A stretch of DNA of 48,828 nt. It comes from an uncultured Clostridia bacterium (GTDB lineage: Bacteria; Bacillota; Clostridia; Oscillospirales; Ruminococcaceae). Made by a program: the position numbers and the translations under genes. Location of the stretch: contig CANRFR010000005.1 of NCBI GenBank assembly GCA_947629945.1, positions 1 to 48,828 of the forward strand, read 5' to 3'. The notes below the pieces were generated by a model. The model was not told where the DNA came from, did not search any database, and saw nothing but the letters and a program-made list of their open reading frames with translations. How positions within the stretch are numbered: the stretch's first letter is position 1; each line of letters opens with the position of its first letter. Shown one piece after another: positions 1 through 7,146 of this stretch.

Positions 1-1
1 G

Positions 2-493
2 GCGTTCGACCCGTTCGGCGCGTTTATAATGGCGGTTATGGTGAACGCGCGGCACCTGTTCTATGGCATTTCAATGCTCGATAAATATAAAAAAGCGGGT
101 AAGAAGCGCTTGTATCTTATTTTTGGAATGTGCGACGAAAGCTTTTCTGTGAACTGTACCGCGGACATTCCTGAAAACGTTGATAGAGTTTGGTTCTATT
201 TCTTCGTAACTCTGCTGAACCAAATATATTGGGTATTAGGCGCGTCGATTGGCTCTCTTATCGGTAATTTCTTCTCGGTCGAGGGTCTGGACTTCGTAAT
301 GACCGCGCTGATGACGGTGCTTTTTATAGAAAATCTGATTAAAGAAAAGAGCCACGCCGGCTCAATAATAGGAGTGTGCGCCGCTATCTTGTGCCTTGTA
401 TTTTTCGGCGCGGACGGGTTTATGATACCGTCAATGCTGCTGATTTTAATTGCGCTTACAGTATTCCGTAAACCTATCGAGGAGCGTCTGTGA
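2..493 (+). CDS. azlC: AzlC-type branched-chain amino acid exporter subunit, 5' end cut by window
   Basis: This is the C-terminal part (163 codons) of the large subunit of an AzlCD-type exporter, an inner-membrane pair that exports branched-chain amino acids or their analogues. The frame is open from base 2, so the real start lies outside the window. The sequence shows the AzlC signature around NARHLFYG (residues about 17-24 of the visible part), then alternating hydrophobic segments, an internal FGMCDESF stretch and a final membrane hairpin. Its stop codon overlaps the start of azlD (TGATG at 491-495), which implies translational coupling. The family is confident from sequence; the substrate is inferred. 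Confidence 0.88.
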   Translation, partial: AFDPFGAFIMAVMVNARHLFYGISMLDKYKKAGKKRLYLIFGMCDESFSVNCTADIPENVDRVWFYFFVTLLNQIYWVLGASIGSLIGNFFSVEGLDFVMTALMTVLFIENLIKEKSHAGSIIGVCAAILCLVFFGADGFMIPSMLLILIALTVFRKPIEERL

Positions 494-828
494 TGAGCGG
501 TTTTACGTTCTGGCAGTATGCGGCGGTGATAGGCGCGGCGGCACTCGGCACAATGCTTACGCGCTTTTTACCGTTTATAGCGTTCGGCAATGGAAAAAAC
601 ACGCCCAAATACATACAGTATCTTGGCAAAGCTCTTCCCGGAGCGGCTCTGGGGTTGTTGGTTGTCTACTGCGTTCGCAGCGTTGACTACTTGTCTTTGG
701 GCAGTGCGCTTCCGACATTTGCCGCGATACTCGTTATGGCGGGACTGCACGTTTGGAAGCGCAAAATGCTGTTGTCTATCGCGGCGGGCACGGCGGTTTA
801 TATATTGTTGATAAACATTATACACTGA
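493..828 (+). CDS. azlD: AzlD-type branched-chain amino acid exporter subunit
   Basis: This is the small partner subunit of the AzlC protein, about 111 residues with four hydrophobic segments. The motif TRFLPFIAFG near residue 24 is typical of AzlD, and the length is normal for the family. An in-frame GTG lies at 490, but the ATG at 493 overlaps the azlC stop by one base and is the more likely start. It probably sits in one transcript with azlC and possibly the small gene that follows 13 bases later. Confidence 0.88.
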   Translation: MSGFTFWQYAAVIGAAALGTMLTRFLPFIAFGNGKNTPKYIQYLGKALPGAALGLLVVYCVRSVDYLSLGSALPTFAAILVMAGLHVWKRKMLLSIAAGTAVYILLINIIH

Positions 829-841
829 CGGAGGTGTTTTT

Positions 842-1000
842 ATGAATATGCAGGAAACAGCGAGACTTATCCTCGGACTTCGCGCCGCGGGTTGGAGCGA
901 GAAAGAAATTAACGATTTCTTGTTATTTATTGAATCGGGCGAAGAACAATATAAGCCTAAAGCGGCTGATAAAAAAGCAGAAATCGAGCATCGAACATAA
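842..1000 (+). CDS. Small hypothetical protein (52 aa)
   Basis: This short reading frame begins at ATG 842, preceded by a GGAGGTG ribosome site at the right distance. The product starts MNMQETARLILGLRAAGW and is a charged, mostly helical peptide with no membrane segment and a Lys/Glu-rich tail. It lies between azlD and the glucokinase gene with 13 and 12 base gaps, so it is probably co-transcribed. The family is not recognised. The ribosome site and clean spacing support it being a real gene. Confidence 0.65.
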   Translation: MNMQETARLILGLRAAGWSEKEINDFLLFIESGEEQYKPKAADKKAEIEHRT

Positions 1001-1012
1001 GGAGTAATTATT

Positions 1013-1969
1013 ATGTATAATATAGGTATAGATCTGGGCGGTACGAACATAAAGGTCGGGCTGGTGAACGAAAAATACGAAATAGTGGCAAAGGCTTCAG
1101 CACCGACCAATTTACCTCGCTCTGCGGAGGAAATCGTGAAATCGATGGTGGACACGATGTGGAAAGCGCTCAACGAAGCGAAGGTGACAATCGGAGAGGT
1201 GAACAGCGTCGGCATAGGCACACCGGGCGTAGCGAACCGAAACAGCGGCACTGTGCTTTATTCGTGCAATCTCGGATTTAAGAACACCAATCTGCGAGAG
1301 TTGTTTTCAAAATTCCTGAAGATTCCGCTGTACGTTGAGAACGACGCGAACGCCGCAGCTTTTGGAGAGGTGCTTGCGGGTGCGGCAAAGGGATACAAGG
1401 ACGTCGTGGTCGTAACGCTCGGCACGGGCGTTGGCGGCGGTATCATCATTGACGGCAAGATCTACACGGGCTTCAACTTCTGCGGCGCGGAGATCGGTCA
1501 CACCGTAATCGAGCATAATGGCAGGCAGTGTTCATGCGGCAGAAAGGGTTGCTTCGAGGCGTATTCCTCGGCGACCGCGCTTATCAATATGACGAAAGAG
1601 TCAATGGAAGAGCACAAGGATTCCAAAATGTGGAAAATTGCGGGCGGCTCTCTTGACGGAGTTGACGGCAAGACCGCTTTTGATGGTATGCGTGCCGATG
1701 ACCAAGCCGCAAAGGAGGTTGTTAATATGTATATTGACTATCTGGGGTGCGGTCTTACGAACATTATTAACACGTTCCAGCCCGAAATGCTCCTTATCGG
1801 CGGCGGTATTTGCAAGGAGGGCGAAAATCTCACCAAGCCCTTGAACGAGATAATCAGGCGCGACAGCTACTGCGTCGACGCGGAGCGCATTACCAAGCTG
1901 GATATTTGCAAGCTCGGCAACGACGCGGGAATAATCGGCGCGGCGGCGTTATATACTATTGCAGAGTGA
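1013..1969 (+). CDS. glcK: ROK-family glucokinase
   Basis: Cytosolic sugar kinase that phosphorylates glucose with ATP at the entry of glycolysis. The 318-residue protein has the ROK features in order: the N-terminal phosphate loop DLGGTNIKVGLV (residues about 7-18), the catalytic region VENDANAAAFGE (about 105-116), the LGTGVGGGIII loop, and the zinc site CSCGRKGCFE (about 168-177). Length matches Gram-positive GlcK (about 320). A GGAG ribosome site lies at 1001 before ATG 1013. Other ROK sugar kinases are possible, but the zinc motif and length favour glucokinase. Confidence 0.88.
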   Translation: MYNIGIDLGGTNIKVGLVNEKYEIVAKASAPTNLPRSAEEIVKSMVDTMWKALNEAKVTIGEVNSVGIGTPGVANRNSGTVLYSCNLGFKNTNLRELFSKFLKIPLYVENDANAAAFGEVLAGAAKGYKDVVVVTLGTGVGGGIIIDGKIYTGFNFCGAEIGHTVIEHNGRQCSCGRKGCFEAYSSATALINMTKESMEEHKDSKMWKIAGGSLDGVDGKTAFDGMRADDQAAKEVVNMYIDYLGCGLTNIINTFQPEMLLIGGGICKEGENLTKPLNEIIRRDSYCVDAERITKLDICKLGNDAGIIGAAALYTIAE

Positions 1970-2033
1970 TATATTTTCGGGACGGATTGCGAAAAAATTC
2001 CGCCCCGTACTTTTGAGGGAGAATTGGGGAGTT

Positions 2034-2945
2034 ATGGATTACATAAATTTAGAGAATATCTGCGATAAGTATGGCTGCAATTATGAAAAGAACTTCAAAT
2101 TAGCCGACAAAACCACAATGAAAATAGGCGGCGAGTGCGATTTGTTTGTAGAGCCGAATTCCGAGGAGTGTGTAGCGGAACTCTTGAAAGTCTGCCGTGC
2201 GGAAAATATTTCGTACTTTATTTTGGGGCGCGGAAGCAACGTATTGATAAGGGGCTTTCACGGCGTTGTGATACACATAGACATACACATAGAACTTTGT
2301 TTGGAAACCGGTTCCGCGAATGAATACACGATAACCGCAGGTGCGGGAACTTCTTTGGGGCACGTCTGCAATTCCGCGCTTTACTATTCTCTTGCGGGAA
2401 TGGAGAACCTCTGGGGCATACCCGGCTCGGTAGGCGGCGCGCTTTATATGAACGCGGGCGCGTTCGGTTCTGAGATGAAAGACGTGGTGAAATCCGCGCG
2501 GTGTATCGACAAAGAGGGAAATATAGTTGAAATTTCCGCCGAGGAGATGGAGCTTTCTTATCGTCACAGCGTGTTCTCCGAGAACGGAATGGTAATAATT
2601 TCGGTGACGCTTGGACTTACAAAAGGCGAAAAAGACGAGATTTCCGCGAGAATGAGAGAGGTAACACAAAAGCGCCGCGCAAAACAGCCGCTTGAGTATC
2701 CGTCTTGCGGCAGTACTTTTAAAAGACCGCAAAACGGCTTCGCGGCGGCTCTTATTGAAGAGTGCGGGCTAAAGGGTTATTCGATAGGCGGCGCGCAGGT
2801 CAGCGAAAAGCATTCGGGGTTCGTCATCAATAAGGGCGGCGCGACCTTTGAAGATGTAATTCGGCTCGTCGAGCACATAAAACAGACGGTTCGTGAGCAA
2901 AAGGGCGTTGAACTGGAATGCGAAATGCTGATCGTTGATAGGTGA
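2034..2945 (+). CDS. murB: UDP-N-acetylenolpyruvoylglucosamine reductase
   Basis: FAD enzyme that reduces UDP-GlcNAc-enolpyruvate to UDP-MurNAc with NADPH in the second step of peptidoglycan precursor synthesis. The 303-residue protein shows the FAD-binding segment ILGRGSNVLIRG (residues about 63-74), GMENLWGIPGSVGGALYMNAGA (split here as GIPGSVGGA plus MNAGA), and the C-terminal PSCGSTFKRP block with the catalytic Ser, typical of type II MurB. The frame is open from 1959, but ATG 2034 follows a GGGGAG ribosome site and gives the normal N-terminus. It begins the murB-rapZ-whiA cluster common in Firmicutes. Confidence 0.94.
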   Translation: MDYINLENICDKYGCNYEKNFKLADKTTMKIGGECDLFVEPNSEECVAELLKVCRAENISYFILGRGSNVLIRGFHGVVIHIDIHIELCLETGSANEYTITAGAGTSLGHVCNSALYYSLAGMENLWGIPGSVGGALYMNAGAFGSEMKDVVKSARCIDKEGNIVEISAEEMELSYRHSVFSENGMVIISVTLGLTKGEKDEISARMREVTQKRRAKQPLEYPSCGSTFKRPQNGFAAALIEECGLKGYSIGGAQVSEKHSGFVINKGGATFEDVIRLVEHIKQTVREQKGVELECEMLIVDR

Positions 2946-2972
2946 GTTTTATGGAAACGGACGGTGAAAGGT

Positions 2973-3860
2973 ATGGAGTTCATTATTGTAACGGGAATTT
3001 CCGGCTCGGGAAAATCCTCGTGCATACAAGTGCTGGAGGATATCGGGTTCTTCTGCATTGACAATATGCCGCCGCAGCTTATTTCCAATTTCGCCGAAAT
3101 ATGCAGTGAAAGCCACAGCGATAACCGATACGACAGCGGCGAACGAATTTCAAAAGTCGCGATAGTCACCGATATTCGCGGCGGGACGTTGTTTTTGAAG
3201 CTTTCGGAGTGTATAGCGAAACTGAAAAATACCGACGGCATAAAGCTAAAGGTTTTGTTTCTTGAAGCGACAAAAGAAGTGCTGATGAAACGTTACAGCG
3301 AGACGCGCCGCAAACACCCGCTCGACGAAGCTTCGGGCGGCGATTTGGGAAAGGCTATCGACGCGGAGATAGAGCTGCTCTCCGATATCCGCGCTCACGC
3401 CGACTACATAATCGACAGTTCCTTGCTGACTTCTTCTCAGCTTAAGGAGCAGATCGCCGAACTGTTTCTGGAAAAGCCCGAAGACCGTATGATAATCAGT
3501 TGTATGAGTTTTGGTTTTAAGTACGGAGTGCCCGGAGAAGCGGATCTGGTGTTTGATGTGCGTTGTCTGCCGAATCCGTTTTACGTGCCCGAGCTAAAGC
3601 ACAAAACGGGATTGGACAAGGATGTCCGCGACTACGTTATGGACAGCGAGATGTCTGTGGAGTTTGAGCGCAAGATCTACGATATGGTGGATTTTCTGAT
3701 ACCGCTCTACATCCACGAGGGTAAAAGCCGCCTTGTGATAGCCTTTGGCTGCACGGGCGGAAAACACCGTTCGATAACTTTCGCGCACCGTGCCGCCGAG
3801 CATTTCGGAGAAAAAGGCGGCATCGTGCGTGAGGTTCACCGAGATATTGATAAGAAATGA
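2973..3860 (+). CDS. rapZ: RapZ/YvcJ nucleotide-binding adapter
   Basis: P-loop nucleotide-binding protein of the RapZ/YvcJ family. In E. coli RapZ guides RNase E to the GlmZ sRNA and in Bacillus YvcJ affects competence and cell-wall metabolism. The sequence has Walker A GISGSGKSS (residues about 9-17) and the C-terminal family block IAFGCTGGKHRS followed by HRDI. A GTG at 2964 is in frame, but ATG 2973 has GAAAGG at a good distance and gives the usual short N-terminus. It lies 27 bases after murB and 9 bases before whiA; yvcK, which usually separates rapZ and whiA, is absent here. Confidence 0.92.
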   Translation: MEFIIVTGISGSGKSSCIQVLEDIGFFCIDNMPPQLISNFAEICSESHSDNRYDSGERISKVAIVTDIRGGTLFLKLSECIAKLKNTDGIKLKVLFLEATKEVLMKRYSETRRKHPLDEASGGDLGKAIDAEIELLSDIRAHADYIIDSSLLTSSQLKEQIAELFLEKPEDRMIISCMSFGFKYGVPGEADLVFDVRCLPNPFYVPELKHKTGLDKDVRDYVMDSEMSVEFERKIYDMVDFLIPLYIHEGKSRLVIAFGCTGGKHRSITFAHRAAEHFGEKGGIVREVHRDIDKK

Positions 3861-3869
3861 GCGATAAAA

Positions 3870-4757
3870 ATGTCTTTCTCATCGGAGGTTAAAAAGGAGC
3901 TTTGTTCTGTTTCGGAGCTGCCGTTAAATGAAAAGCGCGCCATGCTTTACGGAATGTTTTACGCGGGGCGCGTCGTTGACGGCAAAACGGTAATCCAAAC
4001 CGACAAAGCCGAGCTTGCGGGGGCGGCGGCAGCGCTTTCCGAAAGCGTTTTTTCCGGCGAGCGGTTCGAGACGAAACGTTTGGTGCGAAACGACGGTTCG
4101 CTGTTCACATTTTCGGTGAAGTCGCCGAAATTCAAAGCGGACTTCGGCGATTTTTCCGAGATACTTCCGTCGATAGTGTCGGGCAACGACGCAGACGCGG
4201 GCGCGTTTCTGCGAGGAGTTTTCGTATGCTGCGGCTCTGTGACCGACCCGAATAAGGAGTATCATCTCGAGATGGTGCCGCCGCTTGGTGAGCGCGTAGA
4301 ACCGCTCCGCCGATTTATTACGGAGCACGGGATGTCGGTAAAGCAGACGAAACGCGGCAAAACGCCCGTACTCTACATCAAGGAAAGCGAACTTATCGAG
4401 GACTTCCTTACATATATCGGCGCGGGAAATCACGCGCTTGAAATAATGCGGGTGAAAGTAGAAAAAGACTTTCGCAACCGCGTAAACCGCTCTGTAAACT
4501 GCGACAGCGCGAACCTCGACAAGATAGTCGCCGCAAGCGAAAAGTCGCGCCGCGATATTGAATATATCATCTCCGCTGTTGGAATAGACGCGCTCAATCC
4601 TCAGCTTCGCGAAACGGCGCGGCTGCGGCTGGAAAATCCCGAAAGTTCGCTTGCGGAATTGTGCGAGATGTTCGACCCGCCCATTTCGAGAAGCGGCTTA
4701 AATCACAGGCTTAAAAAGCTCTCGCAAATTGCGGGGGAGCTTCGTAATAAAGAATAA
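3870..4757 (+). CDS. whiA: DNA-binding regulator WhiA
   Basis: WhiA is a bacterial regulator built from a degenerate LAGLIDADG homing-endonuclease fold and a C-terminal helix-turn-helix; it acts in sporulation and division control in Actinobacteria and in division and chromosome segregation in Bacillus. The 295-residue protein begins MSFSSEVKKEL and has the LAGLIDADG-like RGVFVCCGSVTDP (residues about 114-126). It ends with the HTH block MFDPPISRSGLNHRLKKL (about 268-285). Length is close to the family norm (about 310). The ribosome site is weak (GAG 9 bases upstream), so expression may depend on coupling to rapZ. Confidence 0.93.
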   Translation: MSFSSEVKKELCSVSELPLNEKRAMLYGMFYAGRVVDGKTVIQTDKAELAGAAAALSESVFSGERFETKRLVRNDGSLFTFSVKSPKFKADFGDFSEILPSIVSGNDADAGAFLRGVFVCCGSVTDPNKEYHLEMVPPLGERVEPLRRFITEHGMSVKQTKRGKTPVLYIKESELIEDFLTYIGAGNHALEIMRVKVEKDFRNRVNRSVNCDSANLDKIVAASEKSRRDIEYIISAVGIDALNPQLRETARLRLENPESSLAELCEMFDPPISRSGLNHRLKKLSQIAGELRNKE

Positions 4758-4776
4758 CAATATTGGAGGTATTACA

Positions 4777-5397
4777 ATGAAAGTTATGTTGGTAAACGGT
4801 TCGCCGCACGAGAACGGCTGCACGAACGCCGCTCTTTGCGAGGCTAAAAAGGTTTTCGAGAAAAACGGCATTGAGGCGGAGATATTTTGGATAGGAAACA
4901 AACCGATCTCGGGCTGTATAGGCTGCGGCACTTGTCGAAAAATAGGAAAATGTTGTATCGACGATGTTGCAAATGAATTTATAGAAAAAGCGAAATCGGC
5001 GGACGGCTATATATTCGGTTCGCCCGTGCATTACGCGGCGGCAAGCGGCGCTATCACTGCGTTTATGGACAGAGCGTTCTACAGCGGCGGCGCGGCTCTG
5101 CGAGGAAAGCCTGCGGCGGCGGTAGTCTCCTGCAGACGCGGCGGAGCTTCGGCGGCGTTCGATCAGCTCAATAAATATTTCACGATAAACTGTATGCCAA
5201 TCGTATCTTCTAACTATTGGAACCAAGTCCACGGCAGCGCTCCTGACGAGGTCTTGCAAGACGCGGAAGGAGTTCAGACTGTGCAGATACTCGCCGAAAA
5301 TATGACGTGGCTTTTGAAATGCATAGAGCTGGGTCGTCAAAACGGCGTGCCGTTCCCCGAACCCGCAGCGAAAATCAAGACAAACTTTATCCGCTGA
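4777..5397 (+). CDS. Iron-sulfur flavoprotein / NADPH-dependent FMN reductase family protein
   Basis: Cytosolic flavodoxin-fold oxidoreductase of 206 residues. It has the FMN phosphate loop NGSPHENGCT near the start, then a cysteine cluster CIGCGTCRKIGKCC (residues about 46-59) that fits a [4Fe-4S] site as in the archaeal and clostridial Isf family, then FGSPVHYAAASG, the flavin-contact segment. A GGAGGT ribosome site at 4765 fixes the start at ATG 4777, 19 bases after whiA. The ferredoxin 61 bases downstream is a likely electron partner. The physiological substrate cannot be told from sequence. Confidence 0.85.
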   Translation: MKVMLVNGSPHENGCTNAALCEAKKVFEKNGIEAEIFWIGNKPISGCIGCGTCRKIGKCCIDDVANEFIEKAKSADGYIFGSPVHYAAASGAITAFMDRAFYSGGAALRGKPAAAVVSCRRGGASAAFDQLNKYFTINCMPIVSSNYWNQVHGSAPDEVLQDAEGVQTVQILAENMTWLLKCIELGRQNGVPFPEPAAKIKTNFIR

Positions 5398-5458
5398 TGA
5401 ATAATCCGCTCCGTTTCGCGTAATAATACCGAATAAATACCGCGAAAGGAGATTCGTT

Positions 5459-5644
5459 ATGAACGTTGATATCGACCGCGACGGTTGTATCGGCTGCGGA
5501 GTTTGCGCGCAAGTCTGTCCGGAAGTTTTTAAAATAGCCGATGACGGTTTGTCCGAGATTATCGCCGAGCCGACAGGCTTTGAGGATCAGGTCAAGGAAG
5601 CCGCCGACTCTTGTCCCGTTGAGGTTATTCACACAGAAGAATAA
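5459..5644 (+). CDS. Single-cluster [4Fe-4S] ferredoxin
   Basis: Small (61 aa) acidic electron carrier. It has CIGCGVCAQVCP (residues 10-21) with three cluster cysteines and CPVEVI near the end, where the fourth ligand lies; this is the one-cluster Fer4_13 type of about 60 residues rather than the 2[4Fe-4S] clostridial type. The ribosome site AAAGGAG lies 9 bases before ATG 5459. A strong hairpin follows directly, so this gene closes the transcript. Confidence 0.92.
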   Translation: MNVDIDRDGCIGCGVCAQVCPEVFKIADDGLSEIIAEPTGFEDQVKEAADSCPVEVIHTEE

Positions 5645-5647
5645 GTT

Positions 5648-5672
5648 TTCCCCCGCATTGGCGGGGGAATTT
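5648..5672 (+). terminator. Intrinsic terminator after ferredoxin gene
   Basis: The stem TTCCCCCGC (5648-5656) pairs perfectly with GCGGGGGAA (5661-5669) around an ATTG loop, followed by TTTATT. It starts 3 bases after the ferredoxin stop codon. It belongs to a family of similar C5/G5 hairpins found at several gene ends in this window. Confidence 0.85.
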
Positions 5673-5735
5673 ATTGTTTATCCTAAATTAATATGTCGCT
5701 GAAATCCGCGTTTTAAAATTCAAATAAATTCCGAG

Positions 5736-5763
5736 ACCGCTCTTCGATAAGGGCGGTTTTTTT
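5736..5763 (+). terminator. Second intrinsic terminator
   Basis: ACCGCTCT (5736-5743) pairs with AGGGCGGT (5750-5757), with one G-U pair, followed by seven T. It lies about 65 bases downstream of the first hairpin and may act as a back-up terminator. The stretch from here to 5872 holds no other clear signal. Confidence 0.8.
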
Positions 5764-5872
5764 CGCTCTTAATAAACCCGTTATATCGCACCGATGAACC
5801 AATCATGCCGTTTCGGCATAGAATAAGTAGACTTGAAAAGCGTGATAATTGATTTACGGAAAGGGGAATGTT

Positions 5873-6088
5873 ATGGAGATCGATTGGAAACGCAAATTGA
5901 CCTCGCGCAAATTCTGGATATCAATAGCGGGCTTTGTTGCGGGAATTGTGGTGTTATTCGGCGGCTCTCAGGAGAGCGCCGATAAAATAAGCGGCGCTGT
6001 TTTGAGCGGAGCGTCTGTCGTAGGCTACGTGCTCGGCGAGGGGCTTGCCGACAACGGAAACGTCGGCGGCAAGGGGAAAGGAGCGTAA
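5873..6088 (+). CDS. Holin-like small membrane protein
   Basis: This 71-residue protein starts MEIDWKRKLTSRKFW, has one clear hydrophobic segment (ISIAGFVAGIVVLFGG, residues about 16-31), a second weaker one (AVLSGASVVGYVLGEGLA), and a charged glycine-rich tail. The layout resembles small phage holins found before lysozyme genes. AAAGGGGAATGTT before ATG 5873 is a good ribosome site; an in-frame TTG at 5849 is less likely. The lysozyme gene starts 2 bases after its stop. The role as a holin is inferred from size and partner. Confidence 0.68.
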   Translation: MEIDWKRKLTSRKFWISIAGFVAGIVVLFGGSQESADKISGAVLSGASVVGYVLGEGLADNGNVGGKGKGA

Positions 6089-6090
6089 TT

Positions 6091-7014
6091 ATGTCCGTCA
6101 AGCTTAGTGGTATTGATGTCAGCGGATATCAGGGAAACATTGATTTTAAGAAAGTAAAGGCAAGCGGCGTGGATTTCGTTATTGTAAAAGCCGGGTATTC
6201 TACCTCAACGGTGGACACATGGGAAACTAATTTCGCAAACGCCAAAAACAACGGACTTAAAACGGGCGCGTATTGGTACAGTTACGCAAGCTCCATAGAG
6301 CAAGGGAGAGAGGAGGCTCGTGCGTTTGTCAAGGCTCTTAAAGGCAAGCGGCTCGATTTTCCCGTGTACCTTGATCTGGAGGAAAAGCAGCAGTTCGATA
6401 AGGGCAAGGGATTTTGCACTCAGCTTGTCGAAGCGTTTTGCGGCGAGCTTGAAAAGGCGGGCTATTATGCGGGAGTTTACTGTTCTACATATTGGTACAC
6501 GAATTTCGTAGAGGAAAGCGTCCGCGAAAAACGTCCCGCATGGATAGCGGATTACCGTGCCGAGTGCGGCTATACGGGCACTTACGGCATTTGGCAGTAC
6601 GGTACCGGAAAAGTCAGCGGTATTGCGGGAGACTGCGACCTCGATTGGGGTTATGTAGACTACTCGGACTATATAAAGTCTCACGGCTTGAACGGTTATC
6701 CCAAGGAGAGCGCGCCGCCCGACGCGAAAAAAACGGTCGATGAGCTTGCCGCCGAGGTGATAAACGGCGATTGGGGCGCGGGTCAGGAGCGCTATGATAA
6801 GCTCACTGCCGCGGGGTATTCTTACGATGAAGTACAAAATCGCGTAAACGAGCTTCTTTACGGCACACAGCCTAAAAAAGCGCTTGACGAAGTGGCTGAC
6901 GAGGTCATACGCGGCGAGTGGGGCGCGGGCGAGGAACGCTACAAAAAGCTGACCGATGCGGGATATAATTACGAGCAAGTTCAGCGGCGCGTCAATCAAA
7001 AGCTTTACAAATAA
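6091..7014 (+). CDS. GH25 lysozyme (N-acetylmuramidase) with two CW_7 repeats
   Basis: Peptidoglycan hydrolase of 307 residues with no signal peptide. Residues about 4-205 form a GH25 muramidase: GIDVSGYQG carries the N-terminal catalytic Asp and YLDLEE the DxE catalytic pair. Two C-terminal repeats of about 40 residues follow, each with the pattern ELAAEVINGDWGAGQERY ... AGYSYDEVQNRVNELL, which matches the CW_7 (Cpl-7) cell-wall-binding repeat. Lack of a signal peptide and the adjacent holin-like gene fit a phage-type endolysin. No other phage gene is nearby, so it may be a domesticated lysis pair. Confidence 0.92.
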   Translation: MSVKLSGIDVSGYQGNIDFKKVKASGVDFVIVKAGYSTSTVDTWETNFANAKNNGLKTGAYWYSYASSIEQGREEARAFVKALKGKRLDFPVYLDLEEKQQFDKGKGFCTQLVEAFCGELEKAGYYAGVYCSTYWYTNFVEESVREKRPAWIADYRAECGYTGTYGIWQYGTGKVSGIAGDCDLDWGYVDYSDYIKSHGLNGYPKESAPPDAKKTVDELAAEVINGDWGAGQERYDKLTAAGYSYDEVQNRVNELLYGTQPKKALDEVADEVIRGEWGAGEERYKKLTDAGYNYEQVQRRVNQKLYK

Positions 7015-7020
7015 TTTTTT

Positions 7021-7042
7021 CGGCTGCCGTTCAGGGCAGCCG
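7021..7042 (+). terminator. Hairpin after lysozyme gene
   Basis: CGGCTGCC (7021-7028) pairs perfectly with GGCAGCCG (7035-7042). The run after it is AATTATTT, weak in T, but TTTTTT precedes the stem. It is placed 6 bases after the stop codon of the lysozyme gene, as expected for a terminator. Confidence 0.75.
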
Positions 7043-7146
7043 AATTATTTAACAGCATCCCCAAAATATATGGTTTGGAATTTCTCTGCATAATTTAACC
7101 TAAATTTCCAATAATAGGAACGAAAAAGAAACGGAGGAAAATTGCT

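Noticed and set aside
568-1251. Long minus-strand frame opposite azlD and the glucokinase gene
   Set aside because: No family likeness or ribosome site; long antisense frames are common here because of the codon bias (also opposite pyk, glmS, the helicase and amt).
5873-7014. Complete prophage
   Set aside because: Only a holin-like and a lysozyme gene are present; no capsid, tail, terminase, integrase or attachment sites.
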